Shown: positions 34,727 through 43,228 of the stretch, piece after piece
Numbering within the stretch: the first letter of the stretch is position 1
How the letters are laid out: each line of letters begins with the position of its first letter
Assembly: GCA_019639135.1 (NCBI GenBank)
Contig: JAHBSL010000007.1
Location: 62,001 to 126,000, forward strand
Origin: Acidobacteriota bacterium
GTDB lineage: Bacteria > Acidobacteriota > Blastocatellia > Pyrinomonadales > Pyrinomonadaceae
Length of the DNA: 64,000 nt
Reading direction: 5' to 3'
Program-made: the position numbers and the translations under genes
Notes under the pieces: generated by a model
What the model was told of the DNA's origin: nothing
What the model saw: the letters and a program-made list of their open reading frames with translations, nothing else
Database searches by the model: none

Positions 34727-34786
34727 ATTCCAAGCGACCTGGCTTCTTAGGCACATCAGGGTTCGCTCTAGGCCGAGGACCTCGAA
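34727..34786 (-). repeat. Orphan copy of the gltX 3' end (left flank of TA cassette)
   Basis: These 60 bases align without gaps to 35384-35443, the end of gltX, with roughly 50 identical positions. In the gltX frame they encode RTLMCLRSQVAWNV and a stop, against RTLMRLRSQVAWNL in the real gene; most differences are silent. It is therefore a divergent homologue of the gene end, not a recent copying error. Confidence 0.85.
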
Positions 34787-35119
34787 TCATGGGATTGCAA
34801 GCAGTGATTTCTCTTCGTCGCTAATGAATGCTAAGACCGTCTCACGCGAATGGGTTAGCAGTTGAAATATCTGCTGCGTCTTGCAATTCCCTAATCTTAT
34901 CCAGATCACTTTCGGTGGATGTCCGAGCAGAAGGCTTCGCTGGACGAAATCGTCGTCCTTAGTGACTATCGCGAAGCCGTTCTCCTTTGCATAGTTCCAA
35001 ATATCACGGTCATCAGCCGCGGTCGAAAGCACTTGTTTGATATGCTTTGAATCCGGATAGGATTCGCTAAGCTCTTCTACAAGCTTCCACGAGAGATTTT
35101 GGTCAAGCAACAACTTCAT
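34787..35119 (-). CDS. DUF5615 PIN-like toxin
   Basis: The 110-residue product starts MKLLLDQNLSWKLVEELSESYPDSKHI and continues STAADDRDIWNYAKENGFAIVTKDDDFVQRSLLLGHPPKVIWIRLGNC. The acidic residues in LLLDQN, DRDIW and TKDDDF form the PIN/Mut7-C-like nuclease site of the DUF5615 family. It overlaps the DUF433 gene by 17 bases. Such DUF433-DUF5615 pairs are regarded as toxin-antitoxin modules, with DUF5615 as the RNase-like toxin. The pair is bracketed by the two gltX-end repeats. Confidence 0.88.
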   Translation of the reverse strand: MKLLLDQNLSWKLVEELSESYPDSKHIKQVLSTAADDRDIWNYAKENGFAIVTKDDDFVQRSLLLGHPPKVIWIRLGNCKTQQIFQLLTHSRETVLAFISDEEKSLLAIP

Positions 35120-35342
35120 ACTGCGGCATCACAGCGAGTTGGCGTTCGCGATTTGCAGCGAATGCGATAGAGGCCCGGATATCGTCACGGGTAAGTTCGG
35201 GGAAATCAGCGAGGATCTCTTCTTCACTCATGCCGCCGGCAAGGTATTCGAGAATATCTTGAACCGTGATCCGCATTCCGCGGATGCACGGCTTGCCGCT
35301 GCGTTTGCCGGGTTCGATAGTGATGATATCTCGATAATCCAT
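35103..35342 (-). CDS. DUF433 antitoxin
   Basis: The 79-residue product MDYRDIITIEPGKRSGKPCIRGMRITVQDILEYLAGGMSEEEILADFPELTRDDIRASIAFAANRE is a canonical DUF433 protein: an initial beta segment with GKPCIRGxRITV, then a winged-helix domain. It probably neutralises the overlapping DUF5615 product and binds its own promoter. Only about 41 bases separate it from the gltX stop repeat, so the promoter must lie at the gltX end or transcription reads through from gltX. Confidence 0.9.
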   Translation of the reverse strand: MDYRDIITIEPGKRSGKPCIRGMRITVQDILEYLAGGMSEEEILADFPELTRDDIRASIAFAANRERQLAVMPQYEVVA

Positions 35343-35377
35343 GCGCCAATGATAGCAGAAAAAGGCGACTCAACGCC

Positions 35378-37003
35378 CTACAAATTCCATGCGACCTGGC
35401 TTCGGAGGCGCATTAGGGTTCGTTCGAGCCCGATGACCTCGAAGACGGAGAGCATTGACGGGCCGACGGCGACGCCGGTCAGGAGTGTGCGGGCTCCGTT
35501 CATTATGACGCCGAGCTTGGTGCCTTTTTCTTCGGTGAAGGCCTTGACGACGGTTTCGATGTTTGGTTCCGAGAATGGCAGAGAACCACCCCGTCCGCCC
35601 AAAGCGGCGTCCACACCTCCTTCGTAAGGAGGGGAGCTTGCGGTAAACTCGGCCTCGAATCGGTCGGCGAGTTCCGGCATCCATTCCTTGAGGTCCGGAA
35701 ACTTCGTCAGGTTCTTGGCGATGGCCGCCGGGTCGAAGTCAAAATCTTCGCTGAAATAGGCACGGCCCTGCGAGGAAAAATCCTTGAGCGTAAAGAACCG
35801 CTGGCGGATCAGATCGACGGTGTAAAGGAACCAAACGGTCGAATCGATCGGCGAATTTGCAGAATAGCTTTTAGCTATTAGCTCTAAGCCGTTAGCCGGT
35901 TCCGGAATGTCATCGGCATATTCATCCTTCCAGAGCTTGTTCGCCTTGAGCTCCGCCTTGACGAGCGGGAAGAGGTCATCGAGCGGCATCGTGCGGATAT
36001 ATTCGGCATTCATCCAGATGGCCTTGTCGTCGGTCCATTTACGTGGGTCATCCTGGCTGAAATTGAAAACGGCGTTCGAGCGGTGAATGCCATCGAGCGA
36101 AAACTTTTCGATCAGCTCTTCCATAGAATAGATCTCCTTCTCTTCGCCGGCCGACCAGCCGAGAAGCGCGAGAAAATTGCGAAATGCCGCCGCGACAAAA
36201 CCTGCATCGCGGTATGTCGTCATCGAGACGACCTCGCCGTGCTTACGTTTTGAGAGCTTGCCCTTGTTCGGCGCCATGATCAGCGGCAAGTGGGCGAAAA
36301 CCGGCGGCTCGGCCCCGAGAGCCTCATAGATCAAGACCTGTTTGTGCGTGTTCGTCAGGTGATCCTGCCCGCGGATGACGTGTGTTATCTTCATCTCGAT
36401 ATCGTCGCAAACGACAGCAAGGTTATATAGCGGATGGCCGTCCGAGCGGAGCAGGACAAGGTCCTCGGTGTCGGCATAGTCGCGTTCCTGCAAGCCGTAA
36501 ACCTGGTCTTCGAACGACGTTTTGCCCGCAAGCGGCACCTTCAGACGGATCGCAAAAGGCTCGCCCGCGGCGGCACGGGCATCGGATTCCTCACGGGGCA
36601 GGTCGCGATACGGGTTATCGCGCATGTTCTTGTCAGCACCCTGCTCGCGGGCACGCTGCTTTATCGCATCTTTAACGTTCGCGTCGGTCGGAGCTTCTTT
36701 GGGGGTAAAGTCGCGATAAGCCTTGCCTTCTTCAAGCAAGTGAAGAGCCGCCGCACGGTGCTTGTCGGCGTTGTTCGATTGGAAAACGATCTCTTCGTCC
36801 GGCTGAAAGCCGAGCCATTCGAGCCCGTCAAGGATCGAACGGGTCGATTCCTCGGTCGAGCGGGCGAGGTCGGTATCTTCTATCCTAAGCAAAAACTTCC
36901 CGCCGGTGTGGCGGGCGTAAAGATAATTAAAGAGGGCGGTCCGGGCCGAACCGATGTGAAGGTAACCCGTCGGCGATGGTGCAAAACGAACGCGAGAAGT
37001 CAT
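35378..37003 (-). CDS. gltX: Glutamyl-tRNA synthetase
   Basis: The 541-residue product starts MTSRVRFAPSPTGYLHIGSARTALFNYLYA with the HIGH-type motif, and has the KMSKS-type motif in NKGKLSKRKHGEVVS. It charges tRNA-Glu in the cytoplasm. Two oddities are visible. An extra segment (about residues 455-474, SSPPYEGGVDAALGGRGGSL) in the anticodon-binding domain is encoded by a palindromic dispersed repeat. The last 60 bases are duplicated at 34727-34786 beyond a toxin-antitoxin cassette. The gene otherwise looks intact and of nearly normal length. Confidence 0.96.
   Translation of the reverse strand: MTSRVRFAPSPTGYLHIGSARTALFNYLYARHTGGKFLLRIEDTDLARSTEESTRSILDGLEWLGFQPDEEIVFQSNNADKHRAAALHLLEEGKAYRDFTPKEAPTDANVKDAIKQRAREQGADKNMRDNPYRDLPREESDARAAAGEPFAIRLKVPLAGKTSFEDQVYGLQERDYADTEDLVLLRSDGHPLYNLAVVCDDIEMKITHVIRGQDHLTNTHKQVLIYEALGAEPPVFAHLPLIMAPNKGKLSKRKHGEVVSMTTYRDAGFVAAAFRNFLALLGWSAGEEKEIYSMEELIEKFSLDGIHRSNAVFNFSQDDPRKWTDDKAIWMNAEYIRTMPLDDLFPLVKAELKANKLWKDEYADDIPEPANGLELIAKSYSANSPIDSTVWFLYTVDLIRQRFFTLKDFSSQGRAYFSEDFDFDPAAIAKNLTKFPDLKEWMPELADRFEAEFTASSPPYEGGVDAALGGRGGSLPFSEPNIETVVKAFTEEKGTKLGVIMNGARTLLTGVAVGPSMLSVFEVIGLERTLMRLRSQVAWNL
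35384..35443 (-). repeat. gltX 3' end, right flank of the TA cassette direct repeat
   Basis: This is the functional 3' end of gltX and the partner of the divergent 60-base copy at 34727-34786. The two direct repeats are 657 bases apart start to start, and between them contain only the DUF433/DUF5615 pair. The arrangement resembles an integration that duplicated or replaced the gene end. Confidence 0.85.
35583..35636 (-). repeat. Palindromic dispersed repeat inserted in frame in gltX
   Basis: The segment contains the palindrome CCTCCTTCGTAAGGAGG (35616-35632) plus an ACCACCCCGTCCGCC/GGCGGCGT-type stem. This composition is common in small repeats between genes of many bacteria. Here it sits inside a coding sequence and adds about 18-20 residues without breaking the frame. 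Confidence 0.75.
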
Positions 37004-37043
37004 AATGGATTAGTTTGCCCGACCACCGCCGCGAACGCAAAGT

Positions 37044-37445
37044 CTAGCTCTTGCCGCTCAGCTTGTAACCCAAATACGCCATCGGGACATATGCCAGCGT
37101 CACGTCGAGGATGCGATACCACCACGGGGCCGGGATCATGAAATTTGCGACAATTCCGCCGGTCAGAAATAGACAGCCAAGGATGATGGCGATCATTTTA
37201 TGTCGGCTGGCGACGATGAACATCGCGGCCAATACACCGACAAGTGGTCCGATCGCGTGGGCCAAGAACGGCACTGTAAAATCGACGGGCCGCAACAAAT
37301 GTATCGTCGATGCGACGCCCTCCATACTCGTGCCGTCAAAACCGGCCGGCGGCGGTAGAATAAAGTGTCCTGCCGCCAAAATGAGCATATTCGCGATGTT
37401 GCCAACAACAAATCCAACGATCGCACCTAGAATATTCCGTATCAT
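37044..37445 (-). CDS. Small membrane protein of unknown function
   Basis: The 133-residue product has four hydrophobic helices (ILGAIVGFVVGNIANMLILAAG, FTVPFLAHAIGPLVGVLAAMFIVA, MIAIILGCLFLTGGIVANFMIP, ILDVTLAYVPMAYLGYKLSG). It resembles uncharacterised four-helix membrane proteins common in Acidobacteriota. No catalytic motif is evident. It lies 40 bases upstream of gltX and 20 bases downstream of a second membrane gene on the same strand, so the three may be co-transcribed. Confidence 0.7.
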   Translation of the reverse strand: MIRNILGAIVGFVVGNIANMLILAAGHFILPPPAGFDGTSMEGVASTIHLLRPVDFTVPFLAHAIGPLVGVLAAMFIVASRHKMIAIILGCLFLTGGIVANFMIPAPWWYRILDVTLAYVPMAYLGYKLSGKS

Positions 37446-37464
37446 GATCTTACGTTCCTCAGAT

Positions 37465-37881
37465 TCAAATAGCGACGGCTCGCGGCTTCGCTCCTAGGTA
37501 AATGGCAAGCAGTTTTGTTGTGAATGACACAGCGACCAGCACCGACAGATTACCGAGTTGACCGACGGCGGCGATGATCGCTACGTCGAGCACTAGATAT
37601 ATCGCCCACGCCAACAGGCCGATCTTCAAGCCGTTGTTGCCGTAAAACCGCCGCAATAGAACGCCCGCGATAAACATTATCGGCATGCCGGCGATGATGC
37701 TCAAATACGGGCCAAACCGATTGGCAGCTTCCTGATAATAAATGTCGGCGTGGCCGGGATCTATCAAATTCCCGTACGCGACCATGAAGAGAAAGAAAAC
37801 GAACACATTCGTTACGCCGGCAGCAATCGCGGTCGGCAACGCCATCCAGAGTTTTCCTCGACGAACCTCGGTTTCGCTCAT
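37465..37881 (-). CDS. Small membrane protein of unknown function
   Basis: I chose ATG 37881 (138 residues, MSETEVRRGKLWMALPTAIAAGVTNVFVFF) over the upstream ATG at 37944, because the latter start lies inside the tRNA terminator hairpin. Four hydrophobic segments are visible. The pattern (a loop DPGHADIYYQEAANRFGPYLS between helices one and two) is not one I can name. It follows the tRNA-Ser gene on the same strand. Confidence 0.68.
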   Translation of the reverse strand: MSETEVRRGKLWMALPTAIAAGVTNVFVFFLFMVAYGNLIDPGHADIYYQEAANRFGPYLSIIAGMPIMFIAGVLLRRFYGNNGLKIGLLAWAIYLVLDVAIIAAVGQLGNLSVLVAVSFTTKLLAIYLGAKPRAVAI

Positions 37882-37930
37882 AACTTTTTTGTTCCTGCTT
37901 AGACGAGGTATTAGATACGAAATGAGAAAT

Positions 37931-37961
37931 GCCGTCAAACTCAAGACGAGTCTGACGGCAT
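37931..37961 (-). terminator. Hairpin downstream of tRNA-Ser
   Basis: GCCGTCA pairs with TGACGGC and extends through AACTC/GAGTC around a 5-base loop. It starts ten bases after the tRNA CCA end on the minus strand. The following ATTTCTCATTT is only moderately T-rich, so termination strength is uncertain. Confidence 0.6.
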
Positions 37962-37970
37962 TAAATTTGA

Positions 37971-38063
37971 TGGCGGAGACGACAGGATTCGAACCTGTGG
38001 TACCGGATAAGGGTACAACGATTTAGCAAACCGCCGCTTTCAGCCACTCAGCCACGTCTCCGC
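37971..38063 (-). tRNA. tRNA-Ser (anticodon GCU)
   Basis: Read on the minus strand, the 93-base sequence begins GCGGAGACGTGGCTGAGTGG and ends with GGTTCGAATCCTGTC, GTCTCCGC and an encoded CCA. The acceptor arms GCGGAGAC/GTCTCCGC pair perfectly. The anticodon loop reads GTTTGCTAAA with anticodon GCT. A long variable arm (ACCCTTATCCGGTA region) confirms the class II serine type. Confidence 0.96.
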
Positions 38064-38157
38064 ATGGATGCTGAAAAGCAAGGTTTAATTCTAGCCCAAG
38101 GGCAAACTTTGTCAAGTTTTAGGCATCGAAGAGAACGCTGACTTATCAAATTTCGGC

Positions 38158-38186
38158 TTGACACTTAGTTCGAATAACTAGAAAAT
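38158..38186 (+). promoter_or_regulatory. Putative sigma-70 promoter of the barrel protein gene
   Basis: A perfect TTGACA (38158-38163) is followed after 17 bases by GAAAAT (38181-38186), which matches TATAAT at four positions. It points towards the gene at 38271, leaving an approximately 78-base leader with no obvious structure. Confidence 0.55.
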
Positions 38187-38270
38187 ACGGGGGTTGTAGT
38201 AGTTCGTCCGATTTTCTCCGGTTCGATAATGCTCACGCGTTTGGCCCGCTCCCGATGTTGAAGACCTGAT

Positions 38271-40022
38271 ATGGCTCAACTCATTACCAAAGCGATAAAC
38301 TGGTTTCTGCTTATTTCGCTGGCGTTCGGCACGGCTTTGCCTGTCTTTGCGGCGGAAGAGACGGCTGAGTCTTCGGGCGTAGCGGGAAAGAGCAATCTCG
38401 GGCTGATCCGCGGTATCGTCCGCGATGAGGGAGGCAAACCGATCGCGGATGCGGTCGTTGCCATCTTCCGCCTTGGTACGTCGAAATTACTCCGCCAGGC
38501 CCGTTCGGCCGCTGACGGCAGCTACACGCTCCGCATTGTTCCCGGTAAATATACTGTTCTTGCCGTGGCTCAGGGCTTCAACCCGGCGACACTGCCGCAG
38601 ATTGAGGTCGGCAGAGCCTCGGAACTTGATTTCGGGTTCAAGCTTGCTCGTGCCGGCAGCGGCAACACCCTTCCGGAAAAGCGGCTTGACCGTTCGAATC
38701 CGAAATGGGTCATCCGCTCATCGCAGATGGGCCGTTCGATCTATTTGAACACCGAAGGCGACCTTCCTGTTGGTGATAGCGATACTAAACCGGCGGAGGC
38801 TGATGTCGCGTCGCACGAGAATGAGGCTGGGTCAATAAACCTAAAGCCGGGCCAGACGATCGCCGAGACCTTTGCCGCGTCGAGCGAACGAGGAACTTAC
38901 GCCGGAGTTAACGTCGCGACCCATATCGCACTTAATGAAAAAACCGACCTGATCCTTGCGGGCCAGGCAACGGTCGGCAGAAATGCCCCCAAGCGTCTCG
39001 ACACGCAGCTCACATATCGCCCGAACGAAGAGCACACTCTCAGGTTCGTCACATCATTTGGCGAACTCGGAACGCTGACGAATGGCGAGCGGGAGGAATC
39101 GCTCGGCCAATTCTCTTTCCGGGCGATCGACGAGTGGAAGATCCGCGAAGGTATCATCTTTGTTTACGGGCTCGATTATTCTCGGTTCACCGGTGCGGGC
39201 AATGACTTTGCGATCGCACCGCGGCTCGGGTTTCAATACGACATCGATTCGCGAACGCGTTTCCGTTCCGCATACACAACTCAGACTGACGACCGGACGT
39301 GGGCTCGCGAGATCGCGCTAGAGGACGCACAGATATCATTCCGCGAGCCGGCTTTCATCGAAGATTTTGTGATCGAAGATGGCGAGCCGCTGCTTAACAA
39401 CTCGCGACGGCTCGAGTTCGGCATCGAACGCGTGCTCGACAATAGTTCGAGCATCGAGGCAGGAGCCTTCTTTGACGGTACGCTGGTCCGCGGGGTTCGT
39501 GTGATCGGTATGCCATTCGGCCCGGCGACGATCGAAGGCAGCGAGATCGCTGGAAATCAGCAAGGAAACGCAAGCGGCATCAGGGTCGTATATGCTCGTC
39601 GCCTAAATGGCCGCTTTAACCTGACCGGCGGTTACAGTTTTGGCACCGGACAACGGCTTTCGGGCGAAGGAATGCAAGACCCGGCGTCGGTTTTCGAGGA
39701 ATCGATCTTCCATACCGTCTTCGGCCAGCTCGATGCCAATGTGCGGACGGGAACGAACATCCGCACGATCTTTCGTCTCTCGCCGAACGCGACGGTCTTT
39801 GCGGTCGATCCATTCCGCGGCAGGCTTGCGATCTACGATCCCGGCCTTAGTGTTGTTCTTACTCAGTCGCTCCCGACCCTCGGCCTGCCGTTTCGTGCCG
39901 AGGCGATCGTCGATGCCCGCAACATCTTCGACCTCCAGAATACGGTCACCGGTCCGGAAGGAACCTTAAGCCTGAACTCGCAACGCCGCATGGTCCGCGG
40001 CAGCATCCTCGTGCGATTCTAG
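38271..40022 (+). CDS. Outer-membrane receptor-like beta-barrel protein with carboxypeptidase-regulatory domain but no plug
   Basis: The 583-residue product has a signal peptide (INWFLLISLAFGTALPVFAAEE) and a carboxypeptidase-regulatory beta-sandwich (about 45-130: GLIRGIVRDEGGKPIADAVVAIFRLG...FNPATLPQIEVG). From about residue 190 it has beta-barrel strands, ending in an aromatic (MVRGSILVRF). Unlike a true TonB-dependent receptor there is no recognisable plug domain and the barrel is short. It could be a porin-like or assembly-related protein, or a receptor that has lost gating. Function is unknown. Confidence 0.72.
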   Translation: MAQLITKAINWFLLISLAFGTALPVFAAEETAESSGVAGKSNLGLIRGIVRDEGGKPIADAVVAIFRLGTSKLLRQARSAADGSYTLRIVPGKYTVLAVAQGFNPATLPQIEVGRASELDFGFKLARAGSGNTLPEKRLDRSNPKWVIRSSQMGRSIYLNTEGDLPVGDSDTKPAEADVASHENEAGSINLKPGQTIAETFAASSERGTYAGVNVATHIALNEKTDLILAGQATVGRNAPKRLDTQLTYRPNEEHTLRFVTSFGELGTLTNGEREESLGQFSFRAIDEWKIREGIIFVYGLDYSRFTGAGNDFAIAPRLGFQYDIDSRTRFRSAYTTQTDDRTWAREIALEDAQISFREPAFIEDFVIEDGEPLLNNSRRLEFGIERVLDNSSSIEAGAFFDGTLVRGVRVIGMPFGPATIEGSEIAGNQQGNASGIRVVYARRLNGRFNLTGGYSFGTGQRLSGEGMQDPASVFEESIFHTVFGQLDANVRTGTNIRTIFRLSPNATVFAVDPFRGRLAIYDPGLSVVLTQSLPTLGLPFRAEAIVDARNIFDLQNTVTGPEGTLSLNSQRRMVRGSILVRF

Positions 40023-40218
40023 GCGTCCGCCTAGTGCATTTTCAGGAACTTTATAAATGCCCTTTCCAGGAAAGGACGCGGGCAAAATGACTCCAAAATA
40101 TTGGATTGAAAAGCGAAAAAATGGATGAGAAATCGGCCCGGAGGGAGAGTCCGCCTTTTTGACAAGAACTAACCCGTGTGTTTGCTGGGACTTAGCACCG
40201 GAAGACAGGGGATTTAGG

Positions 40219-40235
40219 CTGGAATAAGAGTTGCC
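40219..40235 (+). promoter_or_regulatory. Possible sigma-54 (-24/-12) promoter before the histidine kinase
   Basis: CTGGAATAAGAGTTGCC has GG and GC exactly ten bases apart, as in the sigma-54 consensus TGGCAC-N5-TTGC; the -24 half matches only TGG, while TTGC is intact. The expected start site is about 25 bases before the kinase ATG. A sigma-54 activator is encoded at 59096. This rests on one weak match. Confidence 0.35.
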
Positions 40236-40270
40236 TTTTTACTTTTTTCAGCCAAAGCTGCGGCTTCCCG

Positions 40271-43228
40271 ATGAAGCGAAGCATCTTCACAAGTTGGAGC
40301 CTGATATGGCTGCTGGCAACCATCTTTTTCGTTGCCGGCGGGGCGCTAAACCTGTCTCAAAGGGCGACGCATCAGCTTCCGCCGACCGATGGCGTTCTCT
40401 GGGTTGAAAGGGCGGACGGCATTTACGCCGAACGCGTCGAACGCGGGCTTGCTGCCTCGCGGGCCGGAATCTCGCCGGGCGACAAACTTCTCTCGGTCAG
40501 CCTTGACGGAACGAATTTCGATGAGGTCGTTTCGACGGCCGACGTTCCGATGTACCTAGAGGCGGCCGGTGTTGGCGGCAGCCTTACCTACTTTTTCGAG
40601 AAGCGTTCGTTCTCGTTTGAAGATAATCGCTACTTTGCGGATCTGAGAAATATCGATACCCTCCAGCGGTGGCCGATGTCGCTGATCTTCCTGATGGTCG
40701 TCGGCGTTGTCTGGCTCGGCGTTGGGGTTTTCGTTCTCTTCAAACAAGGGAGCCAAGCACCTTTCATTCTCCACTTTGCGACAGTCTGCCTCGCGGCATT
40801 CGTCTTTCATGTTTACAGTGCGTTAGGTGTCGGGCAGGACTTCGATCTGGCCATCCAGCTCGTCGATTGGCTTGCATTTATTGCGTTCGCTCCGCTCTTT
40901 GTCCATTTCTGTTTGCGATATCCGGTCAGGAGCGAGGTCTTTGATGAATCCCGCTGGAAAACCGTCGCAACCTACACGCCCGGTGTTCTGATCGCGGCAG
41001 CGGTGGTCGTTCTGACGCTCTTGCCCCTTATTTTGCCAAGTTCGGCGGCGGTCGGGTTGACCACGACCCTCGCATCGTTTCGGGTGTTTCCGCTTCTTAA
41101 CTCCCTAATGGTCGGCCATTTCGCCATCGGAGTTGCTGTCGGTGCGGCGATCCTTCTGTGGCGGTTTTTAACAAGCACCCAGGCGATCGTTCGCCAGCGG
41201 CTAAAATGGGCGATGTGGGGAACGATCGCCTCCGTCATTCCGATCATCGGGCTGCAATTGACGCGGCAGTTCATCTATCTCCCGGACGATGTCGTCTCCT
41301 CGGCGCTTTCAACGCTTCCGCTCGCACTGATACCGCTCAGCTTTGGCCACTCCGTTGTGCGTTATCGCCTGATGGACGTTGACGTCGTCGTCCGCCGAGC
41401 ACTTGTATATGCGATGACGACGCTTGCAATCGCGATGATGATCGGGGCCGTCGCTCTTGGGCTTGTGTTCCTTGCGGTCGGCAACGACCTTTCGACGACC
41501 GAGATCACGCTTCGCGCCGTAATTGCGATCGTTGCGATGGCGGCCATCGTGATGCTTAGCGAGCCGCTCAAGAATTTTCTTCAGGAGCGAGCGAACCGTT
41601 TCTTCTATGGCGAGCGTTACGACCTTCGCCGCGGGCTGCTCGACTTTGGCCGTACGCTTTCGGCCTCGACCGCACTCGAGCCGCTGCTCGAATCGCTCTC
41701 GCATCGGCTGGTCGAGGTGCTTGACGTAGAGAAGGTAGCCGTTTTCCTTGAGGATCGCAGTGCCGTTGGCGGCTATCGGGTCGCACGCTCCATCGGGCTG
41801 GCGGAGACCTACGTCGTCCCGCGTGATTTTCGCCAGATCATCCGCCAAAAGTCTGCCGCCAAGGGCATTGTCCGGGCGGACCAGATCGAGATCAGCGAGG
41901 ATGCCGCTCCTGCGAATGGAAACGGCGGCGGGCTTGCCGGTGTTAGGCAGGAGCTTCATTACTTCGTCCCATGTACCGTTGGAAGCAAGATGGTTGCAGT
42001 GATCGGGCTTGGTCGGGCAAAGGACGGCTCGCTGTTATCTTCTGAGGACCTCGAAATTCTCAAGACCATTTCGGGCTACATTGCCGTTGCGATCGAAAAT
42101 AGCCGGCTTTATCAGGAACAGCAGCAGCAGACCGCCGAGTTGGCCCTGCTCAAAGAGTTCAACGAATCGATCGTCGAATCGGTCAACGTCGGCCTGCTTG
42201 CCGTTGATGAAGATGGCCGCATCACGCGATGCAACACGACCTTTGAAGAGATGATGAACCGTTCGCGGGGCGAGGTGATAGGCAAATGTGTAGATGACGT
42301 CTTTGACCCGGCGTTCGCGGCGAACCTCAATAACATACTCGGCAAAGGCCGCTGGCACCTGACCGAGATCCGCAATGCATATAAGCTCCACGCCCGCGAT
42401 GCTGCCGGCAATCCGCTGATCCTCAACGTAGCGGTCGCTCCGCTCCGTTCGGTTTCGAGCGAGCAAACCGGCGGGATCATCGTGCTCGAAAATGTCTCGT
42501 CACGCGTTAAGCTCGAAGAATCGCTCCAGCAGAGCGAAAAGCTCTCGAGTATCGGCCTTCTTGCGGCCGGAGTTGCCCATGAGGTCAACACACCGCTGAC
42601 GGGCGTATCCAGCTATACGCAGATGCTTCTCGGAATGGTGCCGGAAACCGACCCGAAGCACGAGCTGCTGAAAAAGATGCACCGGCAGACCGAACGGGCG
42701 GCAAACATCGTCGGCAACCTTCTCAATTTCTCGCGGACCGGGAGCGCACTTGAATGGACCGAGGTCGATGTCAATAAGCTGATCGACGACACGCTTCAGC
42801 TCCTTGAGCCGCAGCTTCGCCGCTCGCGGATCGAGATCGTCAAGGAATACGAAGAGCGGCCGCCGCGGGTCGCCGGAAATGCCGGTAAGCTGCAGCAAGT
42901 GCTTACAAATCTGATCCTTAACGCCCGCGATGCAATGACGAACGGCGGCACCATCACACTTCGGACCATCCTCGACGGAGAACGCGTTCGGGTCGAGGTG
43001 GCCGACACCGGCGAAGGCATCGCCAAGGAAAATCTCTCGAAGATCTTCGATCCTTTCTTTACTACAAAAGCCGTAGGAAGCGGAACCGGACTCGGGCTCG
43101 CCGTCACCTACGGGATCGTCCAGGAGCACGGCGGAACGATAGAAGCGAAAAGCCCTAACGGAAGCGGTGCGACATTCGTCCTCACTTTGCCGCTCGGAGC
43201 TCCCGCACAAGCACGCCTCGCCGGTTAG
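40271..43228 (+). CDS. Membrane sensor histidine kinase (PDZ-like, multi-TM, GAF, PAS, HisKA, HATPase)
   Basis: The 985-residue product starts with a membrane anchor and a PDZ-like segment (about 45-100: [18 protein letters not shown]). About eight hydrophobic helices follow (140-440). Then come a GAF-like domain (about 470-620), a PAS domain (about 640-740: [33 protein letters not shown]), HisKA with phospho-acceptor His near 769 ([24 protein letters not shown]), and HATPase_c with [16 protein letters not shown] and [13 protein letters not shown]. It should phosphorylate a separate response regulator; none is adjacent. It converges on and overlaps the MFS gene by four bases. Confidence 0.92.
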   Translation: MKRSIFTSWSLIWLLATIFFVAGGALNLSQRATHQLPPTDGVLWVERADGIYAERVERGLAASRAGISPGDKLLSVSLDGTNFDEVVSTADVPMYLEAAGVGGSLTYFFEKRSFSFEDNRYFADLRNIDTLQRWPMSLIFLMVVGVVWLGVGVFVLFKQGSQAPFILHFATVCLAAFVFHVYSALGVGQDFDLAIQLVDWLAFIAFAPLFVHFCLRYPVRSEVFDESRWKTVATYTPGVLIAAAVVVLTLLPLILPSSAAVGLTTTLASFRVFPLLNSLMVGHFAIGVAVGAAILLWRFLTSTQAIVRQRLKWAMWGTIASVIPIIGLQLTRQFIYLPDDVVSSALSTLPLALIPLSFGHSVVRYRLMDVDVVVRRALVYAMTTLAIAMMIGAVALGLVFLAVGNDLSTTEITLRAVIAIVAMAAIVMLSEPLKNFLQERANRFFYGERYDLRRGLLDFGRTLSASTALEPLLESLSHRLVEVLDVEKVAVFLEDRSAVGGYRVARSIGLAETYVVPRDFRQIIRQKSAAKGIVRADQIEISEDAAPANGNGGGLAGVRQELHYFVPCTVGSKMVAVIGLGRAKDGSLLSSEDLEILKTISGYIAVAIENSRLYQEQQQQTAELALLKEFNESIVESVNVGLLAVDEDGRITRCNTTFEEMMNRSRGEVIGKCVDDVFDPAFAANLNNILGKGRWHLTEIRNAYKLHARDAAGNPLILNVAVAPLRSVSSEQTGGIIVLENVSSRVKLEESLQQSEKLSSIGLLAAGVAHEVNTPLTGVSSYTQMLLGMVPETDPKHELLKKMHRQTERAANIVGNLLNFSRTGSALEWTEVDVNKLIDDTLQLLEPQLRRSRIEIVKEYEERPPRVAGNAGKLQQVLTNLILNARDAMTNGGTITLRTILDGERVRVEVADTGEGIAKENLSKIFDPFFTTKAVGSGTGLGLAVTYGIVQEHGGTIEAKSPNGSGATFVLTLPLGAPAQARLAG

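Noticed and set aside
34566..34790. Minus-strand 74-codon frame starting in the orphan gltX-end repeat
   Set aside because: It is out of frame with the gltX-like translation and overlaps the LRR-like gene; an accidental frame across a junction.
40159..40187. TTGACA-led sigma-70 promoter before the histidine kinase
   Set aside because: TTGACA is present at 40159-40164, but no acceptable -10 box lies 16-18 bases downstream.
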